In this document: positions 1-8,271 of the stretch, piece by piece
How positions within the stretch are numbered: position 1 is the first letter of the stretch
Layout: each line of letters begins with the position of its first letter
Origin: Neobacillus driksii
GTDB taxonomy: Bacteria > Bacillota > Bacilli > Bacillales > Cytobacillaceae
Length of the DNA: 64,000 nucleotides
Assembly: GCF_013409995.1 (NCBI RefSeq)
Contig: NZ_JACCBX010000008.1
Coordinates: 169,894-233,893 of the forward strand
Direction of reading: 5' to 3'
Program-made: the position numbers and the translations under genes
The notes under the pieces: model-generated
What the model was told of the DNA's origin: nothing
Seen by the model: the letters and a program-made list of their open reading frames with translations, nothing else
The model's database searches: none

Positions 1-163
1 TTTTTTAAAATATAACTACTAATACTAGGCAAAACAATCCTCCCCTTCGGTTTTTAACAACCTCGAATGAATTATTTGTAATCGTCTTTACACCCAATTT
101 TACCAAAAACTGTTTTCATGGGAATATTCACTTTTGACAATATTTTGTAAGAATAATTTATAC

Positions 164-388
164 TTAATCCAAGTTCATTTCATTTAGTATTTTCTTTAAT
201 TGAATTAACTCCTCTTTTGACAAGGTAATCCCTTTGCCCATTTTCTCATGTGTTTGGTCCCAATCCCGCAAATCATATTTTGGCTCGCGGTCATTCCAAC
301 TGATCAGATTTAGTTCCTTGTTCCATCCCTTTGCACCTTCTGATATAATACCCACGGTTTCTACTATTTCATATTTCAAATTCGCCAT
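164..388 (-). CDS. YdbC-like PC4/p15 single-stranded nucleic-acid-binding protein
   Basis: This 74-residue protein matches the YdbC family of small Firmicute homologues of the eukaryotic coactivator PC4. Family members bind single-stranded DNA or RNA as dimers through a curved beta-sheet followed by one helix. Visible here are the conserved centre KGWNKELNLISWN, the following DLRDW motif, and a C-terminal amphipathic helix after GITLSKEE. The start is well supported by GAGGGG seven or so bases upstream of the ATG. It stands alone, separated from the next operon by a terminator. The family call is from recalled sequence similarity; the cellular role in Bacillus is not established. Confidence 0.8.
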   Translation of the reverse strand: MANLKYEIVETVGIISEGAKGWNKELNLISWNDREPKYDLRDWDQTHEKMGKGITLSKEELIQLKKILNEMNLD

Positions 389-445
389 AATTGCACCCCT
401 CTTATTTTCTATAAATTAATCTTCCCTTTTAAAAAAAATGTAAAA

Positions 446-465
446 GGGCTTTCCAAAGGAAGCCC
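446..465 (-). terminator. Rho-independent terminator of the monooxygenase-Dabb operon
   Basis: The arms GGGCTTTCC and GGAAGCCC form a hairpin with an AAA loop. On the minus strand the hairpin is followed by TTTTACATTTTTTTT, so it ends transcription coming from the two minus-strand genes to the right. Confidence 0.8.
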
Positions 466-541
466 AATTTGTTTCATTTATGATTAGAAAATATTAGCCA
501 CTTAAACGCGTTTCAGCAATAAAGTTAGAGACTATAAAAAA

Positions 542-838
542 TTAATGGAGGTGAAAGTCAACGATGATACTATCCTCCATGCCTATCTTCTTCAAATAGG
601 TGACAATCTCCTGGTGTGCGGGATGGGGACCATAGTGGTCCAATGAAGCTTTGTCCTCAAATCTTACCGTCAATCCGATTTCATACCCTTGACTTCTATT
701 AGAAAAATTAAAGCCCTGTTGAATGTCCAGAATACCTGGAATCATATTTTTTAACTGTAAAGTCCTGCGAATAAGTTCTTCCTTTTGTTCTTTCGTGGTT
801 TCAGGTGAAAATTTTATTAGGACAATATGTTCTACCAT
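542..838 (-). CDS. Dabb (stress-responsive A/B barrel) domain protein
   Basis: This 98-residue protein fits the Dabb family of dimeric alpha+beta barrels. The N-terminal MVEHIVLIKF strand and the motif HPAHQEIVTYLKK are characteristic. Family members include stress-induced proteins and small cyclases or enzymes acting on polyketide or aromatic substrates. Its ATG overlaps the stop of the upstream flavin monooxygenase as TAATG, so the two are very likely translationally coupled and act on the same pathway. A plausible inference is that it handles the hydroxylated product of that monooxygenase. The substrate cannot be read from the sequence. Confidence 0.85.
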   Translation of the reverse strand: MVEHIVLIKFSPETTKEQKEELIRRTLQLKNMIPGILDIQQGFNFSNRSQGYEIGLTVRFEDKASLDHYGPHPAHQEIVTYLKKIGMEDSIIVDFHLH

Positions 839-2106
839 TATTGAACTCCAACTTTTCGGTTTAGAATATCTTTGTCAAAGCCTGCAATTTGCTTGTACTT
901 ACTCGCAATTTCTTCTAATTCACGCTGAGAAATAACATCGTGTAGATTCACGAAACCATTTGGAGCCCGATCTTCTACAATTTGCATAACTTCTTCAGGA
1001 CCATTCTTTCGATTTGCAAAAACAATCTTGGAAGTTGGTTCTAGTCTCGCATCTTCATATGCTTTCAATGCCATTTCGGCGCTGTGATGCACCAGTATGG
1101 CTTGTCCTAAAGCATCTGCATCGAGAATTGCCTGCGAAGCACCATTTGATCCAATTGGATACATAGGGTGGGCTGCATCTCCAAGTAGCGTTACCCGGTC
1201 AAACGTCCATTGAGGCAGAGGATCCCGATCAACCATCGGAAATTCAAACACCGTATCCGTCTGCTCAATTAATTTTGGCACATTGAGCCAGCCAAAATCC
1301 CAAGATGAAAATGCTGGAGCAAATTTCTCTTTTTCGACTTTCTTGTTCCAATCCGCGCGTGACGGCATTTCATCTTGGACTGTTAGCTCCGCAATCCAGT
1401 TGACGAGTGAACGCCCTTTTGCAGCAGTTTCTAGACACACCGGATACGCAACAAATTTTTGGTCTTGGTAACCTGCCATAATCATGGACCTACCTGTTAA
1501 AAATGGAGTAGACTCTGTCATACCACGCCATAAAATCCGACGGCTAAATTTGGGTAATCCTTCATCTGGATAGTAGAATTTCCGCACAGTCGAATGGATG
1601 CCATCGGCTGCAATCAAAATATCTGCGCTATACGATCCTAACCTTTCCCCTGTCTTTCGATTTTCAAACTGAGCTGTTACTTTGTCACCCATTAACTGAA
1701 AATATTTTAAATGATGTCCGGTAAATACAGCATTTGCTCCCAATTGTTTTTTAACAGCATTTAGCAGCAGCATTTGCAGACGTCCTCGATGTATCGAGTA
1801 TTGTGGCCACTGGTATCCAGCGTCTACTCCCCTCGGTTCCTGCCAAATATTTTTCCCGAATTTATTTACATAAATAAGTTCTGCTGTTCGTAAACCGATT
1901 TTATGAAGTTCATCAGCCAAACCTAATTCTGTCAAAACTTTAACCGCATGGGGTAGTAGATTGATCCCTACTCCAAGTGCCGTTATATTTTCCACACTTT
2001 CAAAGACTCGCACTGACACGCCAACGCGTTGAAGCCTGAGAGCAGTCGTGAGCCCTCCAATGCCGCCTCCAACAATGATTGCACTTTTAACTTTAGACAA
2101 ATCCAT
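838..2106 (-). CDS. FAD-dependent aromatic-ring monooxygenase (salicylate hydroxylase-like)
   Basis: About 422 residues with the class A flavoprotein monooxygenase signatures. The dinucleotide-binding GGGIGGLTTALRL lies near the N-terminus, a DG motif (IAADGIHSTVR) lies near the middle, and LLGDAAHPMYPIGSNGASQAI is the FAD-ribityl GD motif. These enzymes use NAD(P)H and O2 to hydroxylate phenolic or heteroaromatic rings. The start is ambiguous: the ATG at 2106 has GGAGGG only one base away, a TTG at 2100 has better spacing from the same GGAGGG, and an upstream in-frame TTG at 2121 has no ribosome site. It forms a coupled operon with the Dabb gene. The aromatic substrate is unknown. Confidence 0.85.
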   Translation of the reverse strand: MDLSKVKSAIIVGGGIGGLTTALRLQRVGVSVRVFESVENITALGVGINLLPHAVKVLTELGLADELHKIGLRTAELIYVNKFGKNIWQEPRGVDAGYQWPQYSIHRGRLQMLLLNAVKKQLGANAVFTGHHLKYFQLMGDKVTAQFENRKTGERLGSYSADILIAADGIHSTVRKFYYPDEGLPKFSRRILWRGMTESTPFLTGRSMIMAGYQDQKFVAYPVCLETAAKGRSLVNWIAELTVQDEMPSRADWNKKVEKEKFAPAFSSWDFGWLNVPKLIEQTDTVFEFPMVDRDPLPQWTFDRVTLLGDAAHPMYPIGSNGASQAILDADALGQAILVHHSAEMALKAYEDARLEPTSKIVFANRKNGPEEVMQIVEDRAPNGFVNLHDVISQRELEEIASKYKQIAGFDKDILNRKVGVQ

Positions 2107-2317
2107 CCCTCCAAGAAGCAAAAGATTTTAATATGTATTTCGTTAATAGATTTTTGAACTATTCTTAATTTTACAATAGTAGACAAATATTTCAACATTA
2201 ATTTGTTATCTTCCAACTTTCGCTTCAACCGATAGGTACCAACTCTTACTCTCGTAAAAAATAATTCTAAGAAAAATATCCGATTTTTAAAAAAATGATG
2301 GTCATTTTTATTTGTTG

Positions 2318-2358
2318 TGTTATATAATAACTAATAATAATAAATCTGTTATATAACA
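2318..2358. promoter_or_regulatory. Repeated TGTTATATAA palindromic sites
   Basis: The perfect palindrome TGTTATATAACA at 2347-2358 is preceded 29 bases earlier by a matching copy of its first ten bases (2318-2327). The sites lie in the divergent gap between the monooxygenase operon and the ABA-sandwich gene. They look like dimeric repressor sites, or partly just -10-like AT-rich DNA. No cognate regulator is adjacent. Confidence 0.35.
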
Positions 2359-2379
2359 TTTAGAAAAGAGGTAATGGAG

Positions 2380-2703
2380 ATGAACAAAACAGATTCAATT
2401 GCAAGGAGAATTCTAGGTTGGAAGTTAAATCGGTGGGATCGTTGGTTTGATTATGAAAAGGGTGTTTTCATTCATGATTCGGAATTTCAACCTGAGGATA
2501 ACCTTGAACATGCGATGTTGATTGTTAAAAGGCTGGAGGAATTCGGGTTTACTTTTTCTACAGCTGGAGAATCTGAAGTCAGTTTCAATAACATTCGCGC
2601 GAAAGGTGAAACATTAGCACAAGCCATAACTAATGCAGCCTATTCCATCATTGAACAACACTCCGTTGCCACCACCACTAGAATTTGGAGCACCTTGTGC
2701 TAA
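2380..2703 (+). CDS. Phage ABA-sandwich-like domain protein (hypothetical)
   Basis: About 107 residues. The sequence runs from an N-terminal segment rich in Trp and Arg (ILGWKLNRWDRW) through ENLEHAMLIVKRLEEFGFTF-like helix to AAYSIIEQH at the end. This layout, with a sample-dependent Phe/Trp start and a long central helix, resembles small Bacillus proteins carrying the phage ABA-sandwich fold (BC1872-like). The ATG at 2380 is preferred over the one at 2374 because the GAGG site is eight bases away instead of two. The last residues (ATTTRIWSTLC) look unlike the family, so the C-terminus may be altered. Function unknown. Confidence 0.5.
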   Translation: MNKTDSIARRILGWKLNRWDRWFDYEKGVFIHDSEFQPEDNLEHAMLIVKRLEEFGFTFSTAGESEVSFNNIRAKGETLAQAITNAAYSIIEQHSVATTTRIWSTLC

Positions 2704-2805
2704 CAGATTTGTAAAATTCCTCCATTTTAAAATATCAATCTACTAAAGCCTGTAGCTATGATAAAATCTAGTAAGATATAATACACCTGAGAGGAATAAA
2801 CAACG

Positions 2806-2985
2806 ATGATATACGTTTGGGCAATGATAATAAGTGCGGTAGTAACCATTCTTTTTGATATGATTTATTCCAAAATTCAACATGAGCGAGAAGTAGAAAA
2901 ATCGTGGCAAGCTTTGAATGATCAGCTGGAACGCGAAGGAAAACCTCGTTGGGATCAAATGAACCATGATGATGAAGGTAAATAA
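2806..2985 (+). CDS. Small single-pass membrane protein
   Basis: A 59-residue reading frame. The N-terminus is one hydrophobic helix (residues 2-20, IYVWAMIISAVVTILFDMI) followed by a highly charged cytoplasmic tail with many Glu, Lys and Gln residues. GAGAGG stands upstream of the ATG, and a strong terminator follows the stop immediately, so it has gene-like context. No family is recognised. The pattern resembles many Bacillus small membrane proteins of unknown role. Confidence 0.55.
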   Translation: MIYVWAMIISAVVTILFDMIYSKIQHEREVEKSWQALNDQLEREGKPRWDQMNHDDEGK

Positions 2986-2990
2986 AATGC

Positions 2991-3035
2991 AAAAAGAGTC
3001 CCAAGACACTTTATGTTTTGTCTTAGGACTCTTTT
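2991..3035. terminator. Bidirectional terminator
   Basis: The arms AAAAAGAGTCC and GGACTCTTTTT, extended by AAGACA/TGTCTT, form a long stem. A-tract and T-tract on both sides let it serve both the plus-strand small gene and the minus-strand gene ending at 3040. Confidence 0.9.
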
Positions 3036-3039
3036 TAAT

Positions 3040-3678
3040 TTATTCTTTCTCACCGACAACAGTAAATCTTTCATTAAGGTGCTTTGGCTTTTCAACTTCA
3101 TCTACTAATGCAATGGCAAAATCTGCATAGCTGATATAACTTTCCCCTGTGGAATTAACAAGAAGGTGATCCTTCCCTGACTGATAAGATCCTGTTCTTT
3201 TACCTTCCGCATTAAATACAGCCGAAGGACTAATAAATGTCCAAATTAAATCATTTGTATTTTGTAATTCTTGCAGGTTCCTTCCTTGTCCGTTAGCTGT
3301 TGGTTTAACGAAATCCGGAAATTCAGGAGTATCAATCAATTTTAGTGTTTTGTTCTCGTCGACAAAAAGACTTCCTGCTCCTCCAACAACTAATAATCTT
3401 GTTTTTGTTCCTTTTAACGCCTCGATTAACGCATGACCCGCATCCACATGAGCTTGTTCCTCTCCAAGCGGAGCTCCAAAGGCATTTACAACAACATCAA
3501 ACGCAGTTAAATCATCCCCTGTTAAATCGAATACATCTTTCTCAATGACATCTACATTTTTATCTTGAAGTTTAGAAGCATTTCTTACAATCGCTGTTAC
3601 GTCATGCCCTCTGCTTACTGCTTCTTTCAATATTAGACTTCCTGCTTTACCACTTGCTCCAACTATTGCAATCTTCAT
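3040..3678 (-). CDS. NAD(P)-binding oxidoreductase, YwnB/NmrA-like atypical SDR
   Basis: A 212-residue Rossmann protein starting with MKIAIVGASGKAGSLI, the glycine-rich nucleotide-binding turn. VVNAFGAP and LLVVGGAGSL match atypical short-chain dehydrogenases related to flavin reductases and quinone-linked NAD(P)H sensors. GGAGG precedes the ATG. It is the last of three minus-strand genes (dioxygenase, luciferase-like monooxygenase, this one) that appear to share the CatR-type promoter at 5.7 kb. That context suggests reduction of quinones or electrophiles, or supply of reduced flavin to the neighbouring monooxygenase. The substrate is inferred only. Confidence 0.8.
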   Translation of the reverse strand: MKIAIVGASGKAGSLILKEAVSRGHDVTAIVRNASKLQDKNVDVIEKDVFDLTGDDLTAFDVVVNAFGAPLGEEQAHVDAGHALIEALKGTKTRLLVVGGAGSLFVDENKTLKLIDTPEFPDFVKPTANGQGRNLQELQNTNDLIWTFISPSAVFNAEGKRTGSYQSGKDHLLVNSTGESYISYADFAIALVDEVEKPKHLNERFTVVGEKE

Positions 3679-3696
3679 TGTGATTCCTCCAATTCA

Positions 3697-4758
3697 TTAT
3701 TTACTTGTTGCTTTTTTTATTACTGGGACAACCTTAGTTGCTAATAATTCAATGTTTTTCGCTACTTTATGATAAGGTAACCCGCCTATATCCACTTGAG
3801 CTAGAAAACGTTTATGACCAAAAAGCTCATGCTGATGAAGAACCTTCTCCACAATTTGCTGTGGACTTCCTACGAGTAAAGCGGTATTAGGACTTGCCAT
3901 ATGCTCAAAGTCCGCCCTTGACATCCTTGATCCCATCCCTCTTTGACGATTCACATAGGTCCAATAATTTGAATAGTAAGGGAAGAACTCGTCTTTGGCT
4001 TGCTGAGTTGTTTCAGAAATGTAGGCATGACCTGTTACAGCCACTTTTAAAGCTTCAGATGAATGACCTGCTTCCATTCCCGTCTTCCGATAAAGATCTA
4101 CCAGCGGTTTGAAACGCAATGGATCTCCGCCTAAAATAGCCAGCCCCATTCCAACCCCAAATTTCCCGGCACGAACGGCACTCTCAGGCGTCCCGCCAAC
4201 ACCAATCCAAATCGGTATTTTTTTCTGTATAGGTCGTGGTGAAATTTCTGCATTTCTTAACGGAGAACGAAAATTACCCGACCAAGTGACTCTTTCATTT
4301 TTGTTTAGTTGCAAGAGCAATTCCATATGTTCTGTAAAAAGCTCATCATAGTCGTTGGTACTGTATCCAAATAGTGGAAATGATTCAATAAACGCTCCCC
4401 GGCCAGCCAAGATTTCTGCACGTCCATCAGAAAGCAAATCCAAAGTCGCAAAATCTTCGAATAAGCGCACAGGGTCAAGCGTACTTAACACACTTGTCGT
4501 ACTGGTTAGTTTAATGTGTTTTGTTGCTTGTGCAATAGCAGCTAAAATGACCGCAGGAGAAGAAGAGGCATAATCCAAACGATGATGTTCTCCTACCCCT
4601 AAAACATCCAGACCAGCTTCATCAGCAAGTTTTGCTGCTTGAATCATTTCATTCATTCGCTGTTTGGGTGTTATAGTTTTACCCGTCAAGGGATCCGGAC
4701 CGATATCAGCAAGTGTATAAATTCCTATTTCAATGCCAGTATGATTAGTGATAGACAT
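3697..4758 (-). CDS. Luciferase-like (LLM) flavin-dependent monooxygenase, Atu2307/SP_0267-like
   Basis: A 353-residue TIM-barrel protein of the bacterial luciferase superfamily. The motifs VLGVGEHHRLDYASSSPAV and AEILAGRGAFIESFPLFGY define the sub-branch. Members bind reduced FMN and oxidise small organic molecules. AAGGAGG precedes the ATG. It sits directly between the CatE-like dioxygenase (17-base gap) and the NAD(P)-binding protein (18-base gap), so all three should be co-transcribed. A paralogue of identical length lies at 35.3-36.3 kb. Reaction and substrate are not known. Confidence 0.85.
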   Translation of the reverse strand: MSITNHTGIEIGIYTLADIGPDPLTGKTITPKQRMNEMIQAAKLADEAGLDVLGVGEHHRLDYASSSPAVILAAIAQATKHIKLTSTTSVLSTLDPVRLFEDFATLDLLSDGRAEILAGRGAFIESFPLFGYSTNDYDELFTEHMELLLQLNKNERVTWSGNFRSPLRNAEISPRPIQKKIPIWIGVGGTPESAVRAGKFGVGMGLAILGGDPLRFKPLVDLYRKTGMEAGHSSEALKVAVTGHAYISETTQQAKDEFFPYYSNYWTYVNRQRGMGSRMSRADFEHMASPNTALLVGSPQQIVEKVLHQHELFGHKRFLAQVDIGGLPYHKVAKNIELLATKVVPVIKKATSK

Positions 4759-4775
4759 TCGGAGTCCTCCTTATC

Positions 4776-5627
4776 TTAAACTGCTAACTCGACTTGGTTT
4801 CCCGAAGGGTCATGGGTGATAAATGCATTGTTTACTTCCATCACATTTGCACCAATTGCTTTCAAATTAGATACGCATTTGTTACGAGCTTCTTCATTCG
4901 GTAAAATGAGTGTAAACGATTCTAAACCTACACTATTTACGGCTGGAGTTGGTGCCCCTGCACCGTTCCATGTATTGACCCCAATATGATGATGATACTT
5001 TCCAGCGGAAAGGAACAGTGCCTGCCCGCCATATCGATTGACCACATCAAATCCAAGTCCTTTTACATAAAATTCTTCTGTTTTCCTTAATTCAGAAACA
5101 TGTAAATGAATATGACCCATTACCGTTCCTTCTGGCATTCCCTGCCACGTTTCACCTGATTTAACAGTTGTTAAAAGATTTTCAAAATTTAGTGGATCCA
5201 CCGTCATTGCTACTTCTCGGTCTTTCCAGCTCCATTCAGAAGAATCCCGGTCGATATAAATCTCGATACCGTTTCCATCTGGATCATTTAAATACAATGC
5301 CTCACTTACAAGGTGATCGGAAGACCCAAATTTTATCCCCTTGTTCACCAAGTGAATCACAATTTTGGCTAAGTCCGGTCTTTCTGGTAGCAGGATAGCG
5401 AAATGATATAAGCCAGTTGTTCTTCCCTGTTTCGGAATGACATTGTCAGGTTGTTCAAGTGATAAAATGCTTGTTCTTCCATCACTTGTTAGTTTTACTG
5501 TTGAATTGGTTTGTTCTAAAATATCAAAACCAAGAACATCTTGATAAAATTTTAATGAACGTGCTAAATTTTCTACCTTTATTTTGACATGCCCCACAAA
5601 TGTTGTTGGTTTAGTATGAAATCCCAT
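4776..5627 (-). CDS. catE: CatE-like catechol 2,3-dioxygenase (VOC family)
   Basis: About 283 residues containing two vicinal-oxygen-chelate modules. The first starts at GHVKIKVENLARSLKFYQDVLGF and the second at GHIHLHVSELRKTEEFYVKGLGF. Histidines of GHIHLHV, HHHIGVNTW and the Glu of GNQVEL fit the Fe(II)-binding 2-His-1-Glu triad in the C-terminal module. Length and layout match B. subtilis CatE, which opens catechol rings and detoxifies catechol and quinones. The ATG at 5627 is preceded by AGGAGGG; an upstream extension has no ribosome site. It is first in a three-gene operon, under a strong promoter with a CatR-type box. Confidence 0.85.
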   Translation of the reverse strand: MGFHTKPTTFVGHVKIKVENLARSLKFYQDVLGFDILEQTNSTVKLTSDGRTSILSLEQPDNVIPKQGRTTGLYHFAILLPERPDLAKIVIHLVNKGIKFGSSDHLVSEALYLNDPDGNGIEIYIDRDSSEWSWKDREVAMTVDPLNFENLLTTVKSGETWQGMPEGTVMGHIHLHVSELRKTEEFYVKGLGFDVVNRYGGQALFLSAGKYHHHIGVNTWNGAGAPTPAVNSVGLESFTLILPNEEARNKCVSNLKAIGANVMEVNNAFITHDPSGNQVELAV

Positions 5628-5691
5628 AAAAACCCTCCTAAAATCATTTTTCTTATGAAAATTTGTCAGCTGCAAAGAAAATATAAGTTAG

Positions 5692-5752
5692 TTACTTTAT
5701 GTAAGTAAGTATATTAATGTTATTATATACTGTCAAGTAACTAGATTTACTT
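5692..5752 (-). promoter_or_regulatory. catE operon promoter with CatR/YodB-type operators
   Basis: On the minus strand TTGACA (5731-5736) and TATACT (5708-5713) are separated by exactly 17 bases, a near-perfect sigma-A promoter. TTAC-N5-GTAA at 5692-5704 falls around the expected start site and matches the consensus reported for CatR operators at B. subtilis catDE. A second dyad, AAGTAA-N6-TTACTT at 5735-5752, overlaps the -35 box. Both should be targets of the divergent HxlR-family gene. Confidence 0.8.
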
Positions 5753-5773
5753 TTATTAACGGATGACATTTTG

Positions 5774-5782
5774 TGGTATACT
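5774..5782 (+). promoter_or_regulatory. Extended -10 promoter of the HxlR-family regulator
   Basis: TGG-TATACT is an extended -10 element 25 bases before the start codon. No good -35 hexamer is visible, which fits an extended -10 promoter. The dyad at 5735-5752 lies just upstream, so the regulator may control itself. Confidence 0.5.
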
Positions 5783-5807
5783 ATTTATAAGAGAGGTGTA
5801 ATGTAGA

Positions 5808-6134
5808 ATGAAACAACCTACTATATGTCCAAAATTTGAAAAAGCCATCTCCCTACTTAGTCAAAGATGGAGTGCATTAGTTATTTATCAACTATTATCT
5901 GGTTCGCAGCGGTTTTCTGAGATTCAGTCTGCTATTGGCATAAGTGGAAAAGTATTATCCGATCGTTTAAAGGATTTAGAACACCAAGGAGTAGTAAAAC
6001 GTGATGTAATACCCGAAACACCAGTGATAATTGAGTATTCATTAACAGAAAAAGGTCGTTCACTCGAACCGGTCTTACGAGAAATAGAAAGCTGGTCTCA
6101 GCTTTGGGTCAAACCGGAAGGTGACCTATCCTAA
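5808..6134 (+). CDS. HxlR/DUF24-family redox repressor, YodB/CatR-like
   Basis: A 108-residue winged-helix protein. MKQPTICPKFEKA places a single cysteine at position 7, equivalent to the redox-sensing Cys6/Cys7 of B. subtilis YodB and CatR. QRFSEIQSAIGISGKVLSDRLKDLE is the recognition helix-turn-helix, and VIPETPVIIEYSLTEKGR is the beta wing. Members sense quinones and diamide by cysteine modification or disulfide formation and then leave DNA. It is divergent from a catE-like operon carrying an exact TTAC-N5-GTAA box. Calling it specifically CatR rather than YodB is inference from the operator and neighbour. GAGAGG serves as ribosome site. Confidence 0.85.
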   Translation: MKQPTICPKFEKAISLLSQRWSALVIYQLLSGSQRFSEIQSAIGISGKVLSDRLKDLEHQGVVKRDVIPETPVIIEYSLTEKGRSLEPVLREIESWSQLWVKPEGDLS

Positions 6135-6190
6135 ATGCTGACCTATTATGGAAGAAAACAATAAACCGAAAATGACATTTTCAAAAAAAA

Positions 6191-6223
6191 GAGCAGGATA
6201 CCTACGTAAGGTTCCTGCTCTTG
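6191..6223 (+). terminator. Terminator after the HxlR-family regulator
   Basis: GAGCAGGA-ACC pairs with GGT-CCTGCTC around TACGTAA. A-rich sequence before and TTGTCTATTT after make it usable from both sides, so it can also end the minus-strand gene that stops at 6259. Confidence 0.85.
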
Positions 6224-6258
6224 TCTATTTCGTTTAGTCAATGCTTTTAAGCAAATTT

Positions 6259-7251
6259 TTAAAATAGCTCTTCAGCTAATAAGGTATAAGACCGGATTTT
6301 GTCCTGAAAGTTATTGATATTTGTAATAATCATGAACTCATCGGTTTGGTATTTTTCACTCAACCGTTGAAGTTCTGTTTTGACCTTCTGTGGGGTACCA
6401 ATAATCATCCGTCTTCTATTGTTCTGTATCTTCGTTCTTTCATCGGCAGTTAAGGTGAGTTCCTTTGCTTCTTCGACCGATGGAATCCTGGTTTCGATCC
6501 CCTTTTCAACACCAAGCAGCCATAAATCCTGACTCACCGCTAATTCTTCCGCTTCTTCTTGGGTTTTGGCACATACCACAAATACACAAACATTCGTTTT
6601 AGGTTCTTGTAAAAAAGGCGATGGCTGAAAATGAGTGTAATAATAGTCCATAGCCCGGAGACCATTATCCGGAGTAATGAAATGTCCATATGTAAATGCC
6701 GTCCCATGTTCCGCAGCTATCCTTGCCCCTCGATGCGTAATGCCCAGAATCCACATTTCCGGTAAACTTTCTATAGCAGGATAGGCTTTAACATCATGAA
6801 AACTGTGCTCATTTGGTAGTTGATTTAGCAAAAATCCCTGTAAATCTTGAACCTGTCTAGGGAATTCATTCATGCTTTTGCGCAGCCCATCGGTTAACGC
6901 CATCCGTGTACTCGGGGAACCGCCAGGAGAACGCCCCACTCCGACATCGATTCTGTTTGGAAACAGTGCCTCTAATACCTTGAAGTTCTCGGCAATCTTA
7001 TAAGGGCTATACTGCGGGAGCAGGACACCGCCGGATCCCACGCGAATTTTTTTAGTATTTGAAGCGATATGAGAAATCAGAACCTCTGGTGAGGAACCAG
7101 CGATTCCATTTGTATTATGATGTTCCGCTACCCAAAACCGTGTATATCCCAGCTTTTCTGTTACTTGAGCAAGTCTTACCGTATTTTGTAAAGCAGTGCT
7201 TGCTGAATCCCCTTTACTGATGACTGATTGGTCGAGAACACTTAATTTCAA
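6259..7251 (-). CDS. MsnO8/YwcH-like LLM flavin-dependent oxidoreductase
   Basis: A 330-residue luciferase-superfamily protein. MKLSVLDQSV at the start, RFWVAEHHN, and IRVGSGGVLLPQYSPYKIAENF are hallmarks of the MsnO8-type branch (B. subtilis YwcH, YtmO relatives). These are FMN-dependent and usually of unknown substrate. The start is TTG, seven bases or so after GGAGGGG. It is followed upstream on the same strand by a HAD phosphatase 18 bases away, so the two may be co-transcribed. It belongs to a different branch from the two 353-residue luciferase-like proteins in this window. Confidence 0.85.
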   Translation of the reverse strand: MKLSVLDQSVISKGDSASTALQNTVRLAQVTEKLGYTRFWVAEHHNTNGIAGSSPEVLISHIASNTKKIRVGSGGVLLPQYSPYKIAENFKVLEALFPNRIDVGVGRSPGGSPSTRMALTDGLRKSMNEFPRQVQDLQGFLLNQLPNEHSFHDVKAYPAIESLPEMWILGITHRGARIAAEHGTAFTYGHFITPDNGLRAMDYYYTHFQPSPFLQEPKTNVCVFVVCAKTQEEAEELAVSQDLWLLGVEKGIETRIPSVEEAKELTLTADERTKIQNNRRRMIIGTPQKVKTELQRLSEKYQTDEFMIITNINNFQDKIRSYTLLAEELF

Positions 7252-7269
7252 TGAATCCCCTCCACCATT

Positions 7270-8133
7270 TTAGTTTTTTTCAGTCAAAAAACGAGCCTTA
7301 AGATAATAAGAAACCCCATCTTCATCGCATGTGAATTCAGTAACGTCATCTGTGATTTCTTTAATTCGATCAGGAGCATTTTTCATGGCGACCGAATAAT
7401 GAACGAGTCTCAGCATTGGCAGGTCATTATCACTATCGCCTATTGCCATTGTTTCTGTCTCTGACAAATTAAAGTGTTTTAACATTTGCTGAATCCCTGT
7501 TGCCTTATTCACGTTAGCTACCATGACCTCGACGTTATGATTAGACGAAATCGAGGTGGTAAAGTCTATTTCCTTCTTTAATTGTTCTAGTTCTTCTTTC
7601 CATCGATTGATATGTTCTTTTGACTTAGCAAAGAAATAGAACTTAGAAAATTCATGCCCAACAATCTCATCAACCCACATAATTTTCTCTTTAATCGCTT
7701 CTTTCCGGGAAAGCCACTCATTGATGCCGACTCTTTCGGGCTTTGGTTCTGTTATCTCATTTTCAACATAACTTTGATCCTGTTTTAATGTGATACGGTC
7801 ATATCCATACGGAAATAATTCGTAATAGACTTTGCTTTCCCTTGCTCTTTTAATTACTTCCTCCACCAGGTTAAGCGGAAGAGAATGTTTAAAGATTACC
7901 TCATTACCAACATATCCGGCCATTCCATTTGAAGTTACGACTCCATCTACTTCAAAACCTGCCGGTACAATTCCCTCGATTTCATCAAACGCTCTGCCGG
8001 TTGCGATAAAAACATATATCCCCTGATTGCGCAGCTGTTCAATGACATCCTTCGTATGTATACTTACCTGATTTTGATGATTTAAGATCGTGCCATCCAT
8101 GTCTAAAAAAATCACCTTTGGTTTAAAGTCCAT
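7270..8133 (-). CDS. Cof-type HAD-IIB family phosphatase
   Basis: A 287-residue haloacid-dehalogenase superfamily protein. Motif I is FLDMDGTIL (nucleophile Asp followed by the acid/base Asp), motif II VFIATGR, and motif IV AIGDSDNDLPML. A large C2B cap lies between residues about 85 and 195. Relatives (YwtE, YcsE, YkrA types) dephosphorylate FMN, sugar phosphates or 5-amino-6-ribitylamino-uracil phosphate. The neighbour is a flavin-dependent enzyme, so an FMN or flavin-precursor phosphatase role is possible but unproven. GGGGGGA precedes the ATG. Confidence 0.85.
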   Translation of the reverse strand: MDFKPKVIFLDMDGTILNHQNQVSIHTKDVIEQLRNQGIYVFIATGRAFDEIEGIVPAGFEVDGVVTSNGMAGYVGNEVIFKHSLPLNLVEEVIKRARESKVYYELFPYGYDRITLKQDQSYVENEITEPKPERVGINEWLSRKEAIKEKIMWVDEIVGHEFSKFYFFAKSKEHINRWKEELEQLKKEIDFTTSISSNHNVEVMVANVNKATGIQQMLKHFNLSETETMAIGDSDNDLPMLRLVHYSVAMKNAPDRIKEITDDVTEFTCDEDGVSYYLKARFLTEKN

Positions 8134-8271
8134 CTGTATTCCCCCTATGATCTGAAAAAGTTCATTAAGTAAGTATACACTTTGGCAATACCCGAAACAA
8201 TTTAGAAAAAAATAACTACTACAAGCAAAAAAATGAGTAAGGATGGAAGTCCCTACTCTTCAGCAAACATT

